From the NCBI GenBank assembly GCA_041649015.1, contig JBAZNU010000002.1:496001-560000 (forward strand): a stretch of DNA of 64,000 bases. The letters run 5' to 3'. The translations under genes and the position numbers were made by a program. Below are positions 7,403 through 15,996 of this stretch, piece by piece; position 1 is the stretch's first letter; each line of letters opens with the position of its first letter. This stretch comes from Ignavibacteria bacterium. GTDB lineage: Bacteria; Bacteroidota; Ignavibacteria; Tepidaquicellales; Tepidaquicellaceae. The notes below the pieces were generated by a model. It was not told the DNA's origin. It searched no databases and saw only the letters and a list, made by a program, of their open reading frames with translations.

Positions 7403-9955
7403 TTAGAATTTCGCATTAATTCCGAATGTAGGCAGTATAGGAAACATTCCGGTTGTTCTTTGAGTAATTTGTAAATTGCTGTTCAGGTTATAATCATAGC
7501 TCAGGACATTTTTTCGGTTATACACATTTATGACATCAAGGTAAAAAGTCCAATCAGCGTTCCAGAATCTTGCGAATGCAGAAAACCTCAAATCGAGCCT
7601 ATGGTAAGCGGGTTTTCTTGAAGATAATCTGTTTTCATCAGTTCCGTAGTCAAGATTAAAAAGCACCTGATTAGAAAGAGGATTAACGACCAGAGAATCG
7701 TTAAGAATTCTCGGTGTAATCCCTACGGGTTCAGTAAAAGGAAAATTGCTCGCATAATTCCACTTCACACCGATTTCAAACCAACTGTTCACCCTATAGT
7801 TCAAGACGATATTTATATTGTGTGTCTGGTCGAACCTGAATAGAGCTTCAGATCCGTATCTTTGACGTGTCGCTTTTGAGTATGAATAGTTTATCCATCC
7901 GAATAATTTTGTTTTTGGACCAGTGTATTTTCTTTCGAGACTAATTTCAAACCCGTATGCATCTCCCGAACTCGCATTCACTGGTATGGAGGTAACAGAA
8001 TCCACCGCATACCTTTCTGCCGACCTCACCCAGTTTAAAGGATTTTTCAGATAATTCGGGTCATTATTCGCCGGGTCTAAAGGTGTAAATTTGTACTTAT
8101 AAGCTGTCAGCCTCTGAGATGTAATCAAATCGTCAAATTTCTTATAGTAACCCTCAACTTTAAAGAGCCATGAATTGTCAATCCATCTGTCAATGCCGAG
8201 GACAAAATGAATTGCTCTTTCGGCTTTAAGGTCTGTCACCTGAGGATTTTCGAGGTCATAAAAGTTCTGGCCGTCAACTAACTTTTCGTAACCGGGTGAT
8301 TGATAGTATAGTCCGACAGATGTTCGCAATGTAGTCAGTGGATCGAAAGCATACCCGAGGTTAATCCTCGGTGATAAATATATTTTACTCAACAATGAAT
8401 AATAATCTGCTCTCAGAGAAGGCTGAATAAAATACTGCTTTCCAATCTCAAACCTTGCCTGTCCGTAAGCACTGCCTCTGTAATTATCCTTTCCTTCAAT
8501 CATAAAATCCTCAAGCAAAGACCTTGCGTTTGTGAATGAATTAATAAAATTTCTGAAGGCATCGTCAAGGTTAAGAGTGTATATTAAATCATTTCTTATA
8601 ACATCTACTCCCCCGCCGAATTCGTATTTAATCCTTCCTGAGACTAAAACAGACCTATTACCAAGCGATATTTTCCTGAATGCATACTGCGAGCTGAATC
8701 CGAAACCCAGAAGCGCTCCAATAGCTTTTAAGCTGTCTCGCTGTCCGGGAGAGAGTCCTTCCCTGTCAATCAAAGGATCGAGTATATCTCCCTCAAACTG
8801 ATTATCGCCGCTGTTTCTGTACCATGACAGAGTCGTTTTGGAAATGAACCTTGGATTCGGATTGTAATGCCAACCGATTGAAAGCACATTATTTGTAGTT
8901 ACGTCATTGACCGCAACTGAGTCAGGGTCTGACCTTTCAGTGCCCGGGACAATATCCACCCCGTCCCTCGAAAATATTCCGTTAACCAGAAACCTGTGTT
9001 TCTCAAAAGGACCGAAAGCAAACTTAAACTGAACATCCTGAAAAGCCGGAAATGAAGAATTGTCTGTAATGAGACCTGCATTTCTTGCAAACGGACCGAG
9101 AATTAAGTCGTAATAAGTTCTCCTTGCGGACACAATCCATGAACCTGGAATTTTCAGCGGATTTCTTCCCTGCATTACGACATTTGCATTAGCTATATTA
9201 ACATTAGCGAGTAAACTAAACGGTTTATCTGAAATCCCCTCTTTATTAGTTACGTCAAGTACTGCAGAAAGCCTGTCGCCGTACTTTGCGGGAAATCCGC
9301 CTGTTATTAGGTTAATATCGCTAAGAGTTTCGGGATTGAACATACTTACGAGTCCATAAAGTCTGTAAGGATTGAAGATTTCAACTTCATCCATGATAAT
9401 CAAGTTCTGGTCGGGTCCCGAGCCTCGAACGACGAGCTGTGATGTGAAATCATTCGGAGCAGTTACACCGGGTAATGATTTTAAAGAACGCATCACATCC
9501 TCAAGACCACCGGGTAAAACCTTAATGTTTGAGGGTGAGACGTTAAACCAGCTCGTTCTTAGGTCGCTCTGGCTTTGCTTCTGACCGAATACTTCAATTT
9601 CCTCAGTGCTGAACAGTTTTTCAGTAAGCGTAATATTTATTGTTACATCTGATTTTCCAGTGAGGTCAACATCATCCAGCTCGAAGATACCGTAATTCTC
9701 AAGGTTTGCATTAAGTTTATAATTTCCTTTCGGAGCGAGAATAGAATATTCTCCTGAAGTGTTTGATTTTCCCCTGAATATATCGAATGTATTCTTATTT
9801 AATATTGAGATTGTTACGCCGGAAAGTTTCTTGTCTTTTGCGTTCGTTACAATCCCCTTTATTGTGCTAATGCCTGTGTCGGTTTGAGCGAAAACACTAC
9901 CCGTAAACACGATGCTCAGTAAAACGACAAATATTATCCTATAAAGTTTATTCAT
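7403..9955 (-). CDS. TonB-dependent receptor with N-terminal CarboxypepD_reg-like domain
   Basis: An 850-residue outer-membrane protein. Residues 1-23 are a signal peptide ending VFAQ. Residues about 30-115 form a carboxypeptidase regulatory-like beta-sandwich (TIKGIVTNAKDKKLSGVTIS), as in SusC-like and related receptors. A plug follows around 125-235 (LPGGLEDVMRSLKSLPGVT, LVVRGSGPDQNLIIMDEVEI), and the rest is a 22-strand-type barrel. Such receptors import bulky ligands using TonB energy; the ligand cannot be read. The ABC ATPase gene lies 43 bases upstream on the same strand, so the two may be co-transcribed. Confidence 0.92.
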   Translation of the reverse strand: MNKLYRIIFVVLLSIVFTGSVFAQTDTGISTIKGIVTNAKDKKLSGVTISILNKNTFDIFRGKSNTSGEYSILAPKGNYKLNANLENYGIFELDDVDLTGKSDVTINITLTEKLFSTEEIEVFGQKQSQSDLRTSWFNVSPSNIKVLPGGLEDVMRSLKSLPGVTAPNDFTSQLVVRGSGPDQNLIIMDEVEIFNPYRLYGLVSMFNPETLSDINLITGGFPAKYGDRLSAVLDVTNKEGISDKPFSLLANVNIANANVVMQGRNPLKIPGSWIVSARRTYYDLILGPFARNAGLITDNSSFPAFQDVQFKFAFGPFEKHRFLVNGIFSRDGVDIVPGTERSDPDSVAVNDVTTNNVLSIGWHYNPNPRFISKTTLSWYRNSGDNQFEGDILDPLIDREGLSPGQRDSLKAIGALLGFGFSSQYAFRKISLGNRSVLVSGRIKYEFGGGVDVIRNDLIYTLNLDDAFRNFINSFTNARSLLEDFMIEGKDNYRGSAYGQARFEIGKQYFIQPSLRADYYSLLSKIYLSPRINLGYAFDPLTTLRTSVGLYYQSPGYEKLVDGQNFYDLENPQVTDLKAERAIHFVLGIDRWIDNSWLFKVEGYYKKFDDLITSQRLTAYKYKFTPLDPANNDPNYLKNPLNWVRSAERYAVDSVTSIPVNASSGDAYGFEISLERKYTGPKTKLFGWINYSYSKATRQRYGSEALFRFDQTHNINIVLNYRVNSWFEIGVKWNYASNFPFTEPVGITPRILNDSLVVNPLSNQVLFNLDYGTDENRLSSRKPAYHRLDLRFSAFARFWNADWTFYLDVINVYNRKNVLSYDYNLNSNLQITQRTTGMFPILPTFGINAKF

Positions 9956-9998
9956 GAATGTTTCAATTTAATGTATATACATACAAACGAATATACAC

Positions 9999-10958
9999 TC
10001 ACTTAAGTTTCAGATGACAGGAGATTAAATGCCCCTTTTCCGTATGTACTTCAGGATACAAAGAACTGCATATTTCCATCGCTTCCCTGCACCGAGTAAC
10101 GTAATAACAGCCTTTAGGTTTGCCGGTTGCAAAGGGTAGCTCGCCTTTTACGACTGCACTGATTTTCTTCTTCCCAACATCTGGTATTGCGTCCATAAGT
10201 GCTTTTGTATAAGGATGAAAATAATTACTGAATAATTCTTCTGTTTCAGCCTGTTCTACAATTCTGCCTAAATACATTACGGCTACAGAATCGGATACGT
10301 GTCTTACAACGGATAGATTGTGAGAAATGAACAAATACGTGAGATTGAACTCCTCTTGTAAATCTTTCAGAAGGTTTAAAATCTGGGATTGTATAGAAAC
10401 GTCAAGAGCAGATACCGGTTCATCACAAACAATAAACTCCGGCTCAACAGCGAGCGCCCTTGCTATAGCTATACGCTGCCTTTGTCCACCCGAAAATTCG
10501 TGGGGGTATTTATTTACTGCTCTTGAACTCAGACCTGCCTTGTCAAGCAGTTTATTGATGTAAACAGAGACTTCCCTTCCCTTTCTTATTTTATGAAACT
10601 TAACAACTTCATTTAAAATACTTCCGACCGTCATGCGAGGATTTAAAGTCGAATAAGGATCCTGAAAAACTATCTGCATCTTCTTCCTGTACGGTATAAA
10701 ATCCTTTTCCGCAATGCTAAGAATATCTTTTCCGTCAATAAGAATGTTACCCTCATCACTGTCTACTAACCGCAATATGCATCTGCCTATGGTAGATTTT
10801 CCGCATCCAGACTCACCTACAAGTCCAAGGGTTTTTCCTTTAGGTATTGTGAATGACACATCATCAACCGCTGTAAGTACATTCTTTGGTTTTCCAAAAA
10901 GTTTCCGTTCAGTATACCGCTTAGTTAAATTTCTTACTTCGATTAGATAATTTTGCAT
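9999..10958 (-). CDS. oligopeptide/dipeptide ABC transporter ATP-binding protein (OppF/DppF type)
   Basis: A 319-residue ATPase of the peptide/nickel uptake family. It has Walker A GESGCGKST, Q-loop IVFQDPYSTLNPRM, signature SGGQRQRIAIARAL, Walker B FIVCDEPVSALD and switch His in FISHNLSVVRH. The C-terminal extension with Cys residues (CYYVTRC to about residue 300) is the oligopeptide-transporter C-terminal domain found in OppD/OppF. No permease or binding protein is adjacent; a DppBC-like permease pair lies 50 kb away at 59876-61827. It precedes the TonB-receptor gene by 43 bases. Confidence 0.9.
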   Translation of the reverse strand: MQNYLIEVRNLTKRYTERKLFGKPKNVLTAVDDVSFTIPKGKTLGLVGESGCGKSTIGRCILRLVDSDEGNILIDGKDILSIAEKDFIPYRKKMQIVFQDPYSTLNPRMTVGSILNEVVKFHKIRKGREVSVYINKLLDKAGLSSRAVNKYPHEFSGGQRQRIAIARALAVEPEFIVCDEPVSALDVSIQSQILNLLKDLQEEFNLTYLFISHNLSVVRHVSDSVAVMYLGRIVEQAETEELFSNYFHPYTKALMDAIPDVGKKKISAVVKGELPFATGKPKGCYYVTRCREAMEICSSLYPEVHTEKGHLISCHLKLK

Positions 10959-11439
10959 TTAATAAATTAGTAATTATAAACATGTCATACAATTATATTA
11001 ACAATAAATCTTTGGAAATAAAGTTAAGGTCTGATATAATTCCTTCGAATAAAACCGTTGTTAATATTCATGTATAGTTAGAATTTACGGGCTGATATTA
11101 ACAGCATAATTATTTTTATTTCTTAATGAAAAACCATTTATATGAGATATACAGATGCAGATACATAACTGACATTAATAATAAATACTCGTTTGCAAGT
11201 ATCCACACAGCTATCCAAATTAACTTGGGAACTCAAATAAACATTCATTTACAGCCTAATTTGGACAGATACCGTGTTTATTTTATCATTTTCTAAAACA
11301 ACCCCTTATTCAAATATATTCGTATGCATTCCGCTGTCCAAAACAATTACTTTAAATTTTTAATTTGAATAGATGTGAATCTCCCAAATTTCGATATAAA
11401 ATATTTTTATTTCATTATTCACTAAAAAATCTTATATTT
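10959..11439. other. intergenic region between divergent genes
   Basis: An AT-rich gap between the ABC ATPase (-) and the M23 peptidase (+). It should hold both promoters. The only structure seen is a loose inverted repeat, TCCAAATTA at 11214-11222 and TAATTTGGA at 11257-11265, which could be an operator or chance. The peptidase frame runs open to a TTG at 11365, but no good start is seen there. Confidence 0.5.
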
Positions 11440-12294
11440 ATGTTTTATCATAATCCATCTAAATCGATGAAACATAGATTTACAACCATATTTCTGGTAA
11501 GTAATGATAATGCCGAAACAAAATTTTACACTGTAAAAACAAAGCATGTTGAGAAGCTAAAATCTTACGCAAGAACGACTGCAATAGCGCTTTCTGTACT
11601 GCTGCTGTCTCTTGTGCTGCTCGTGGTTCTGCTGAAAGTAGCTAACAATGAAATATCAAAACTGAACAACAATGTACTGTCGCTGAAGAGCGATCTGAAG
11701 ATGCTTGATTCTCTCGAGATTAAGAAGAAGGTTAACGACATTGACCAGAATATAAACGACATCAACAAATACCTTATTGAACGCGGTATATTCAGCAAAG
11801 ATAATTCAGGGGGTCCCGCGGATGATGAAAATCCAGATATAAGAATTTATGAGTTTTATCTTGATAAGACAACCACTATTTTAAATACCGTTAGGAATGT
11901 ACCTATCGGTTTGCCGCTTATCGGGGAACACAAATCATTTTTTGGTTACCGTTCAAACCCATTCAGCGGCAGAGGTTCAGAGTTTCATAAAGGGCTTGAT
12001 ATAAAAGGTGAAATCGGAAACCCTGTGAAATGCACGGCGGGAGGAAAGGTTATTTTGTCTGATTATGACGGCGGGTACGGTAAATGCGTGGTTATTGACC
12101 ATGGAAACGGACTTACAACAAGGTTTGGTCATCTTTCGGATTACAAAGTGAAATCGGGCGATTTTGTAAATGCAGGTGACGTTATAGGTTATGTTGGTTC
12201 TACGGGAAGGTCAACAGGACCACATCTCCATTATGAGATACGATTTAAAGAAGATTACGTGAATCCTGAAGAATTTTTAAACATTAAACAATAG
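11440..12294 (+). CDS. M23 (LytM-type) peptidoglycan endopeptidase, membrane anchored
   Basis: A 284-residue protein with one N-terminal membrane helix near residues 46-67 (TAIALSVLLLSLVLLVVLL), a coiled-coil linker and a C-terminal M23 domain. The zinc site is HKGLD (His, Asp) and HLHYE (HxH), with FGYRSNPFSG and GYVGSTGRSTGPHLH around it, so it should be catalytically competent and cut peptide cross-links in the cell wall. Starts at 11440 and 11467 are both possible. The bactofilin gene follows after four bases, a pairing known from other bacteria where the two act together in cell shape. Confidence 0.92.
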   Translation: MFYHNPSKSMKHRFTTIFLVSNDNAETKFYTVKTKHVEKLKSYARTTAIALSVLLLSLVLLVVLLKVANNEISKLNNNVLSLKSDLKMLDSLEIKKKVNDIDQNINDINKYLIERGIFSKDNSGGPADDENPDIRIYEFYLDKTTTILNTVRNVPIGLPLIGEHKSFFGYRSNPFSGRGSEFHKGLDIKGEIGNPVKCTAGGKVILSDYDGGYGKCVVIDHGNGLTTRFGHLSDYKVKSGDFVNAGDVIGYVGSTGRSTGPHLHYEIRFKEDYVNPEEFLNIKQ

Positions 12295-12298
12295 TATT

Positions 12299-12787
12299 AT
12301 GTTCGGAAAAAAAGAAGCAGAGAAACCGGTTGAAACATATACATCACCGGCAAGAGTTCAGAGTGCACAAATCCGCACACTCATCAGCGAAGGCTGTAAA
12401 TTCGATGGAAATTTATTCTCGCCGGGCACGACTAAAATCGACGGAATAGTAAAGGGTAATCTAACCGGTGAAAGCGGACTTATAATTGGTGAAAAAGGAT
12501 CTATCGAAGGTGATATTATGTCGATTGACGTAACAGTTTACGGTCACGTTAAAGGTAATGTTAAAGCTGATAAACTTGAAGTTAAAAAAGGGGGCAAGGT
12601 TTACGGCGATGTTAAGATTAATCAACTTGTCATGGAACCGGGAGGAGTGTTTACGGGGCATTGCAATATGAACGAGGAAAAACCGCAAGTTAAAAATGAA
12701 GCTTTCAATATCCCGAAAGAGATAAAACCTGAAATGAAAAAAGAGGGTAAAATAGACGATAACGTTCAGATTAAGAAGTTCGGGTAA
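12299..12787 (+). CDS. bactofilin (polymer-forming cytoskeletal protein)
   Basis: A 162-residue protein with the bactofilin (DUF583) core at about residues 30-120, visible as short repeats that build a right-handed beta-helix: GNLTGESGLIIGEKGSIEG, then VYGHVKGNVKADKLEVKKGG and VYGDVKINQLVMEPGGVFTG. The flanking tails are polar and unstructured. Bactofilins polymerise at the membrane without nucleotide and position cell-wall enzymes. The M23 peptidase directly upstream is the likely partner. The Lys/Glu-rich C-terminal tail is of variable type. Confidence 0.94.
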   Translation: MFGKKEAEKPVETYTSPARVQSAQIRTLISEGCKFDGNLFSPGTTKIDGIVKGNLTGESGLIIGEKGSIEGDIMSIDVTVYGHVKGNVKADKLEVKKGGKVYGDVKINQLVMEPGGVFTGHCNMNEEKPQVKNEAFNIPKEIKPEMKKEGKIDDNVQIKKFG

Positions 12788-13258
12788 AAATCTGTATTGA
12801 CTCTGATTTTTCTTTTGGTATTTAGCATTCTCCTGACTTAAGAATTAGATATGATTAAGATTATATATCTATATTTAACAATCATATAATTATTATGGTT
12901 AGCTTTGTTTTCTAAAGTAAATGTTTAAAGTAATCATTTGTTAATTTTATATATTATGAAGAAAATTTTCACTTGACTTTTATTTATATTTTATGCAATT
13001 TTAATTGAATTTATAAAGTGTAATAGATTAAACATGAATGGAAACAGACAAATATTTAGTTTCATAACTTCCATTTTTGATTCAAAAGACGATTGTCTTC
13101 CTCACCTCTGTAAAATCAATAATTTACTCTAACTAATGCGTTTCAAATGCGTTTCTCATGCGTTTCTTATGCCTTTTTTAAGCGTGGCTCTCCTTAACCT
13201 AAAACCAAGCCCGCACCTGGACTGTATTTATACTAATAATATACTATTCTAAACCATT
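12788..13258. other. non-coding gap with an 11-bp tandem repeat
   Basis: Very AT-rich, with no convincing gene in any frame. The only clear structure is the short tandem repeat at 13136-13179, about 80 bases before the next start codon. The stretch CACTTGACTTTTATTTATATTTTATG near 12970 contains a TTGACT and AT-rich spacer that could be a promoter, which is weak evidence. Confidence 0.5.
13136..13179 (+). repeat. tandem repeat, period 11 bp, about four copies
   Basis: Three near-identical units ATGCGTTTCAA, ATGCGTTTCTC and ATGCGTTTCTT, then a degenerate ATGCCTTTTTT. Eleven bases is about one helical turn, so the units present the same DNA face. It sits upstream of the orphan gene at 13259. 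Confidence 0.8.
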
Positions 13259-14071
13259 ATGGCTAAAGTCAGGGATCAACATTTAGGAGTTTTGCAGGAC
13301 AAACTTGGCTCTTTTGTCTCGAAAATTAGAAATGGAAAATCTTATGTTGCTTCCGCACCAACAGATTATAAAAAATCCACGAGTGAAGGATATCTCACAA
13401 ATCAATCAAAATTTGGTACTTCTGCACGATTTGCTTCAGCTATAAATCAATATCCTAATATGAAATCGGTTTGGAAATACAGTGAAAACAAGGGAAGAGA
13501 TGCTTATTATAAAATTCAGTCTGAAAACAGCAAATCTTGCGGTTTAAATCATGTTAGCATAAAAGCAAAGGTAGTCCCCTGTTTCAGTCACCAACTTTTG
13601 ATAAAGAAGGTACTCCTTAATTCTTCTGAACTTGAAATTACTTTTCAACTGGATAAGTCATTGCCGGAAATGTTTTTCCCTCCTTATAAAGCATATCCGA
13701 TTTTTCACCTTGGTTTTCCTGAAGATTTTGTTGATTCAAGCCGAAAGAAATTCCATCAGTTCCTATCTCTTAAAGAAGAATTTACCGAACCTTATATTAA
13801 ATCACACGGTGAGTACAAACTTATTTTTTCTGTCGATTTTAATGACCTGAAATTAGTTGAAGATTATAACCTTATAGTTATCTTTCTTGCACTCGTATCT
13901 GAATTAGATTCTACAACACATATTGGTGTTTGCTCTGAAGGATACGTCGCAAAGGGGAATGATATATATATTAGAGAAGCTTCGTCAACAGAAAGAATCA
14001 ATGAAGCAATTAAAGCGTCAAAAACACCAAAAAAAGAACCTCAGAAAAAACTTGAGATACGAATAGTGTAA
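13259..14071 (+). CDS. hypothetical protein (270 aa)
   Basis: I do not recognise the family. The protein starts MAKVRDQHLGVLQDKLGSFV and has an N-terminal part (about 1-95) rich in Gly, Lys, Tyr and Ser that reads like a small basic beta/helix module. Residues about 105-250 form a beta-rich domain with alternating hydrophobics (LKLVEDYNLIVIFLALVSEL). There is no signal peptide or membrane segment. The N-terminal layout loosely recalls the Bacteroidota DUF6266-type proteins, which is a weak impression. Long non-coding gaps on both sides make it an isolated single-gene unit and possibly acquired. Confidence 0.65.
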   Translation: MAKVRDQHLGVLQDKLGSFVSKIRNGKSYVASAPTDYKKSTSEGYLTNQSKFGTSARFASAINQYPNMKSVWKYSENKGRDAYYKIQSENSKSCGLNHVSIKAKVVPCFSHQLLIKKVLLNSSELEITFQLDKSLPEMFFPPYKAYPIFHLGFPEDFVDSSRKKFHQFLSLKEEFTEPYIKSHGEYKLIFSVDFNDLKLVEDYNLIVIFLALVSELDSTTHIGVCSEGYVAKGNDIYIREASSTERINEAIKASKTPKKEPQKKLEIRIV

Positions 14072-14475
14072 GATAATTGGGTCTCAATGTGAATTAAAAT
14101 GTTTATCCCTCCTACCGACTTTTCAAAATTCTAAAAAAGAATCACATCAAATTCTCTGTACACGGAAAATAATTATTATAGTAAAACAAAACTTGCTAAT
14201 CGAATGTTTAAATGATTAAACCACTTATTAAATAACAGCATATGAAAGAAGCAGGTAAAAATATAACATTATTATAACAAATTAATTGAATTTTATACAC
14301 TTTGCAAATTATTGTCTTGTACAAAAACTGCCGTTTGACCACGGGATTAAATATTGTATATATGATTGAAAACAATTATTTTTGATTAAGGATATTCGTT
14401 AACCTCGTATCATATGTTTAATAGAATGGAATATAACTATATACTCAAAAATATTTTAAAAACTATAAAAGTATC
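14072..14475. other. intergenic gap, nothing recognised
   Basis: AT-rich DNA with no open frame of note, no clear hairpin terminator and no RNA gene that I can fold. It must hold the promoter of the barrel gene at 14476. Confidence 0.5.
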
Positions 14476-15180
14476 ATGAAAAATTTAAAAGTATTACTTA
14501 CGGCAGCAATCGTCATTTTACTTGTATCGGTTGCGAATTCACAAACACCTATAAAGCTCAATTTAACAGGCGGAGCAAGCTTACCGGTTGCAGCATTCAG
14601 CGACATGTATAAAACAGGATTTTCAATAGAAGGCGGAGTGTTTTATTCAATTCCTATGGTTCCCGTTGATTTAACATTGACGGCAGGATACAATCAGTTC
14701 ACTTACAAGAACGAATATTTCACAGACCTTGTAACAACTAACCTTGGAGTAGGAGTAACCGGTTTTAATCCTTCATGGAACGCTGTAGACATTCCACTGA
14801 TGATAGGTGCAAAATATATCATCCCTGCTAAAGGAATTTCACCATACATATGGGGTGAAATAGGAGTTCATTTTCTAAGTTTCAATGACAGGCTGACAGG
14901 CCGCGTAATCGGCAACTCCTCCTCTCCAACCGAAATCAGTTTGAACGGTGCGACAGAATCGGGCAAAGAAACAACATTCGGATATGCAATCGGAGGAGGT
15001 ATTACAATTCCTATAGCCCCAAAAATCGGAATAGATATTAATGTAAAATTCAACGGTAATACGGGAATATATGCAAAAGCATATGAAGTATTCAGGAATT
15101 CAAATTCGAAGTTTACAAATCCTGAAATGAAGAATATGGGATTTATGACAGCAAGAGCCGGTATATTAATCACGTTATAA
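14476..15180 (+). CDS. outer-membrane beta-barrel protein
   Basis: A 234-residue protein with a signal peptide (about 1-23, ending VANSQ). The rest shows alternating polar and hydrophobic strands and Gly/aromatic turns, typical of an 8-10 strand OmpA/OmpX-like barrel: LNLTGGASLPVAAFSDMY, SIEGGVFYSIPM, TFGYAIGGGITIPIAPKIGI and a terminal strand ARAGILITL. No peptidoglycan-binding domain is fused. It stands alone and ends at a terminator. The function is unknown. Confidence 0.82.
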   Translation: MKNLKVLLTAAIVILLVSVANSQTPIKLNLTGGASLPVAAFSDMYKTGFSIEGGVFYSIPMVPVDLTLTAGYNQFTYKNEYFTDLVTTNLGVGVTGFNPSWNAVDIPLMIGAKYIIPAKGISPYIWGEIGVHFLSFNDRLTGRVIGNSSSPTEISLNGATESGKETTFGYAIGGGITIPIAPKIGIDINVKFNGNTGIYAKAYEVFRNSNSKFTNPEMKNMGFMTARAGILITL

Positions 15181-15996
15181 TTATTTTTTAATTGAAACGA
15201 AAGTAAAGATGACAAAAAGCTGATGATGTAGTTCTATAAACATAGAATAGGTAACAAAGCCCTGTAGATTAGAAATTATCAGGGCTTTTTGGTTTATTAT
15301 TAGGTCCTATTACAAGAATTAAGAAATGAAAAAACATTTGGGTATAATGGTACACATAGTTTGAGTTGTAAACAAAGAAAAGAAATTATCACGGTGAATA
15401 CAGCGATGCAAGAGCTAAAAATAAAGTTAGATATTACCATAACAAACACAGAGATAATCACGATAACACAGAGAAAAATAAATCAACGTTAAAAGCAACA
15501 GATTTTATTCTGTTGAGAACACATAGAAGAAAAGAATACAAACAGAAAAAGCTGATTTGATTATGATGTTCACTGATTAAAAAAGAGAAAAGTGCGTACG
15601 TCTGGAGTAAACGGAAAGTTCTAATGAATCGGATTATAAAACTTGCGTTAAAACGAAACAGTTTTCAGATGAGATAAGAAATGTAACTATATTAAGAATA
15701 TTATAGTTATACATTTTATCGAATGTTATTTAAGGGTGATTCTGAAGAATTGAATAGAGTAGGTTTTGCAATTATGTTAACGTAGATTTTTACTATAAGC
15801 ATATAAGAAATAATCTATATGGATTAGATCCCTACCAAATAATATAGGAAATGGTGGGATGAGGAAGGGAAATGAAAGAGTATTATAATAGTAATGTGTA
15901 ATATGAAATGGCCGGTATGGAAGTATGGGGAAACTTGATGTTGTAATATTTGTTTTTTGGCTTGAAATAGACATCATTTATTGGTAACATAAGTGA
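15181..15996. other. long non-coding gap with degenerate repeat DNA
   Basis: After the terminator there are about 700 bases without a credible gene. At 15446-15475 the DNA carries degenerate repeats of the type AACACAGAGATAATCACGATAACACAGAG, the same flavour as 35985-36160. The rest is AT-rich, with purine-rich runs near 15850-15900. A promoter for the sensor kinase must lie near the right end. Confidence 0.55.
15256..15290 (+). terminator. rho-independent terminator after the barrel gene
   Basis: AAAGCCCTG pairs with CAGGGCTTT across a 15-base loop and runs into TTTTT. It lies 75 bases after the stop. Confidence 0.87.
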
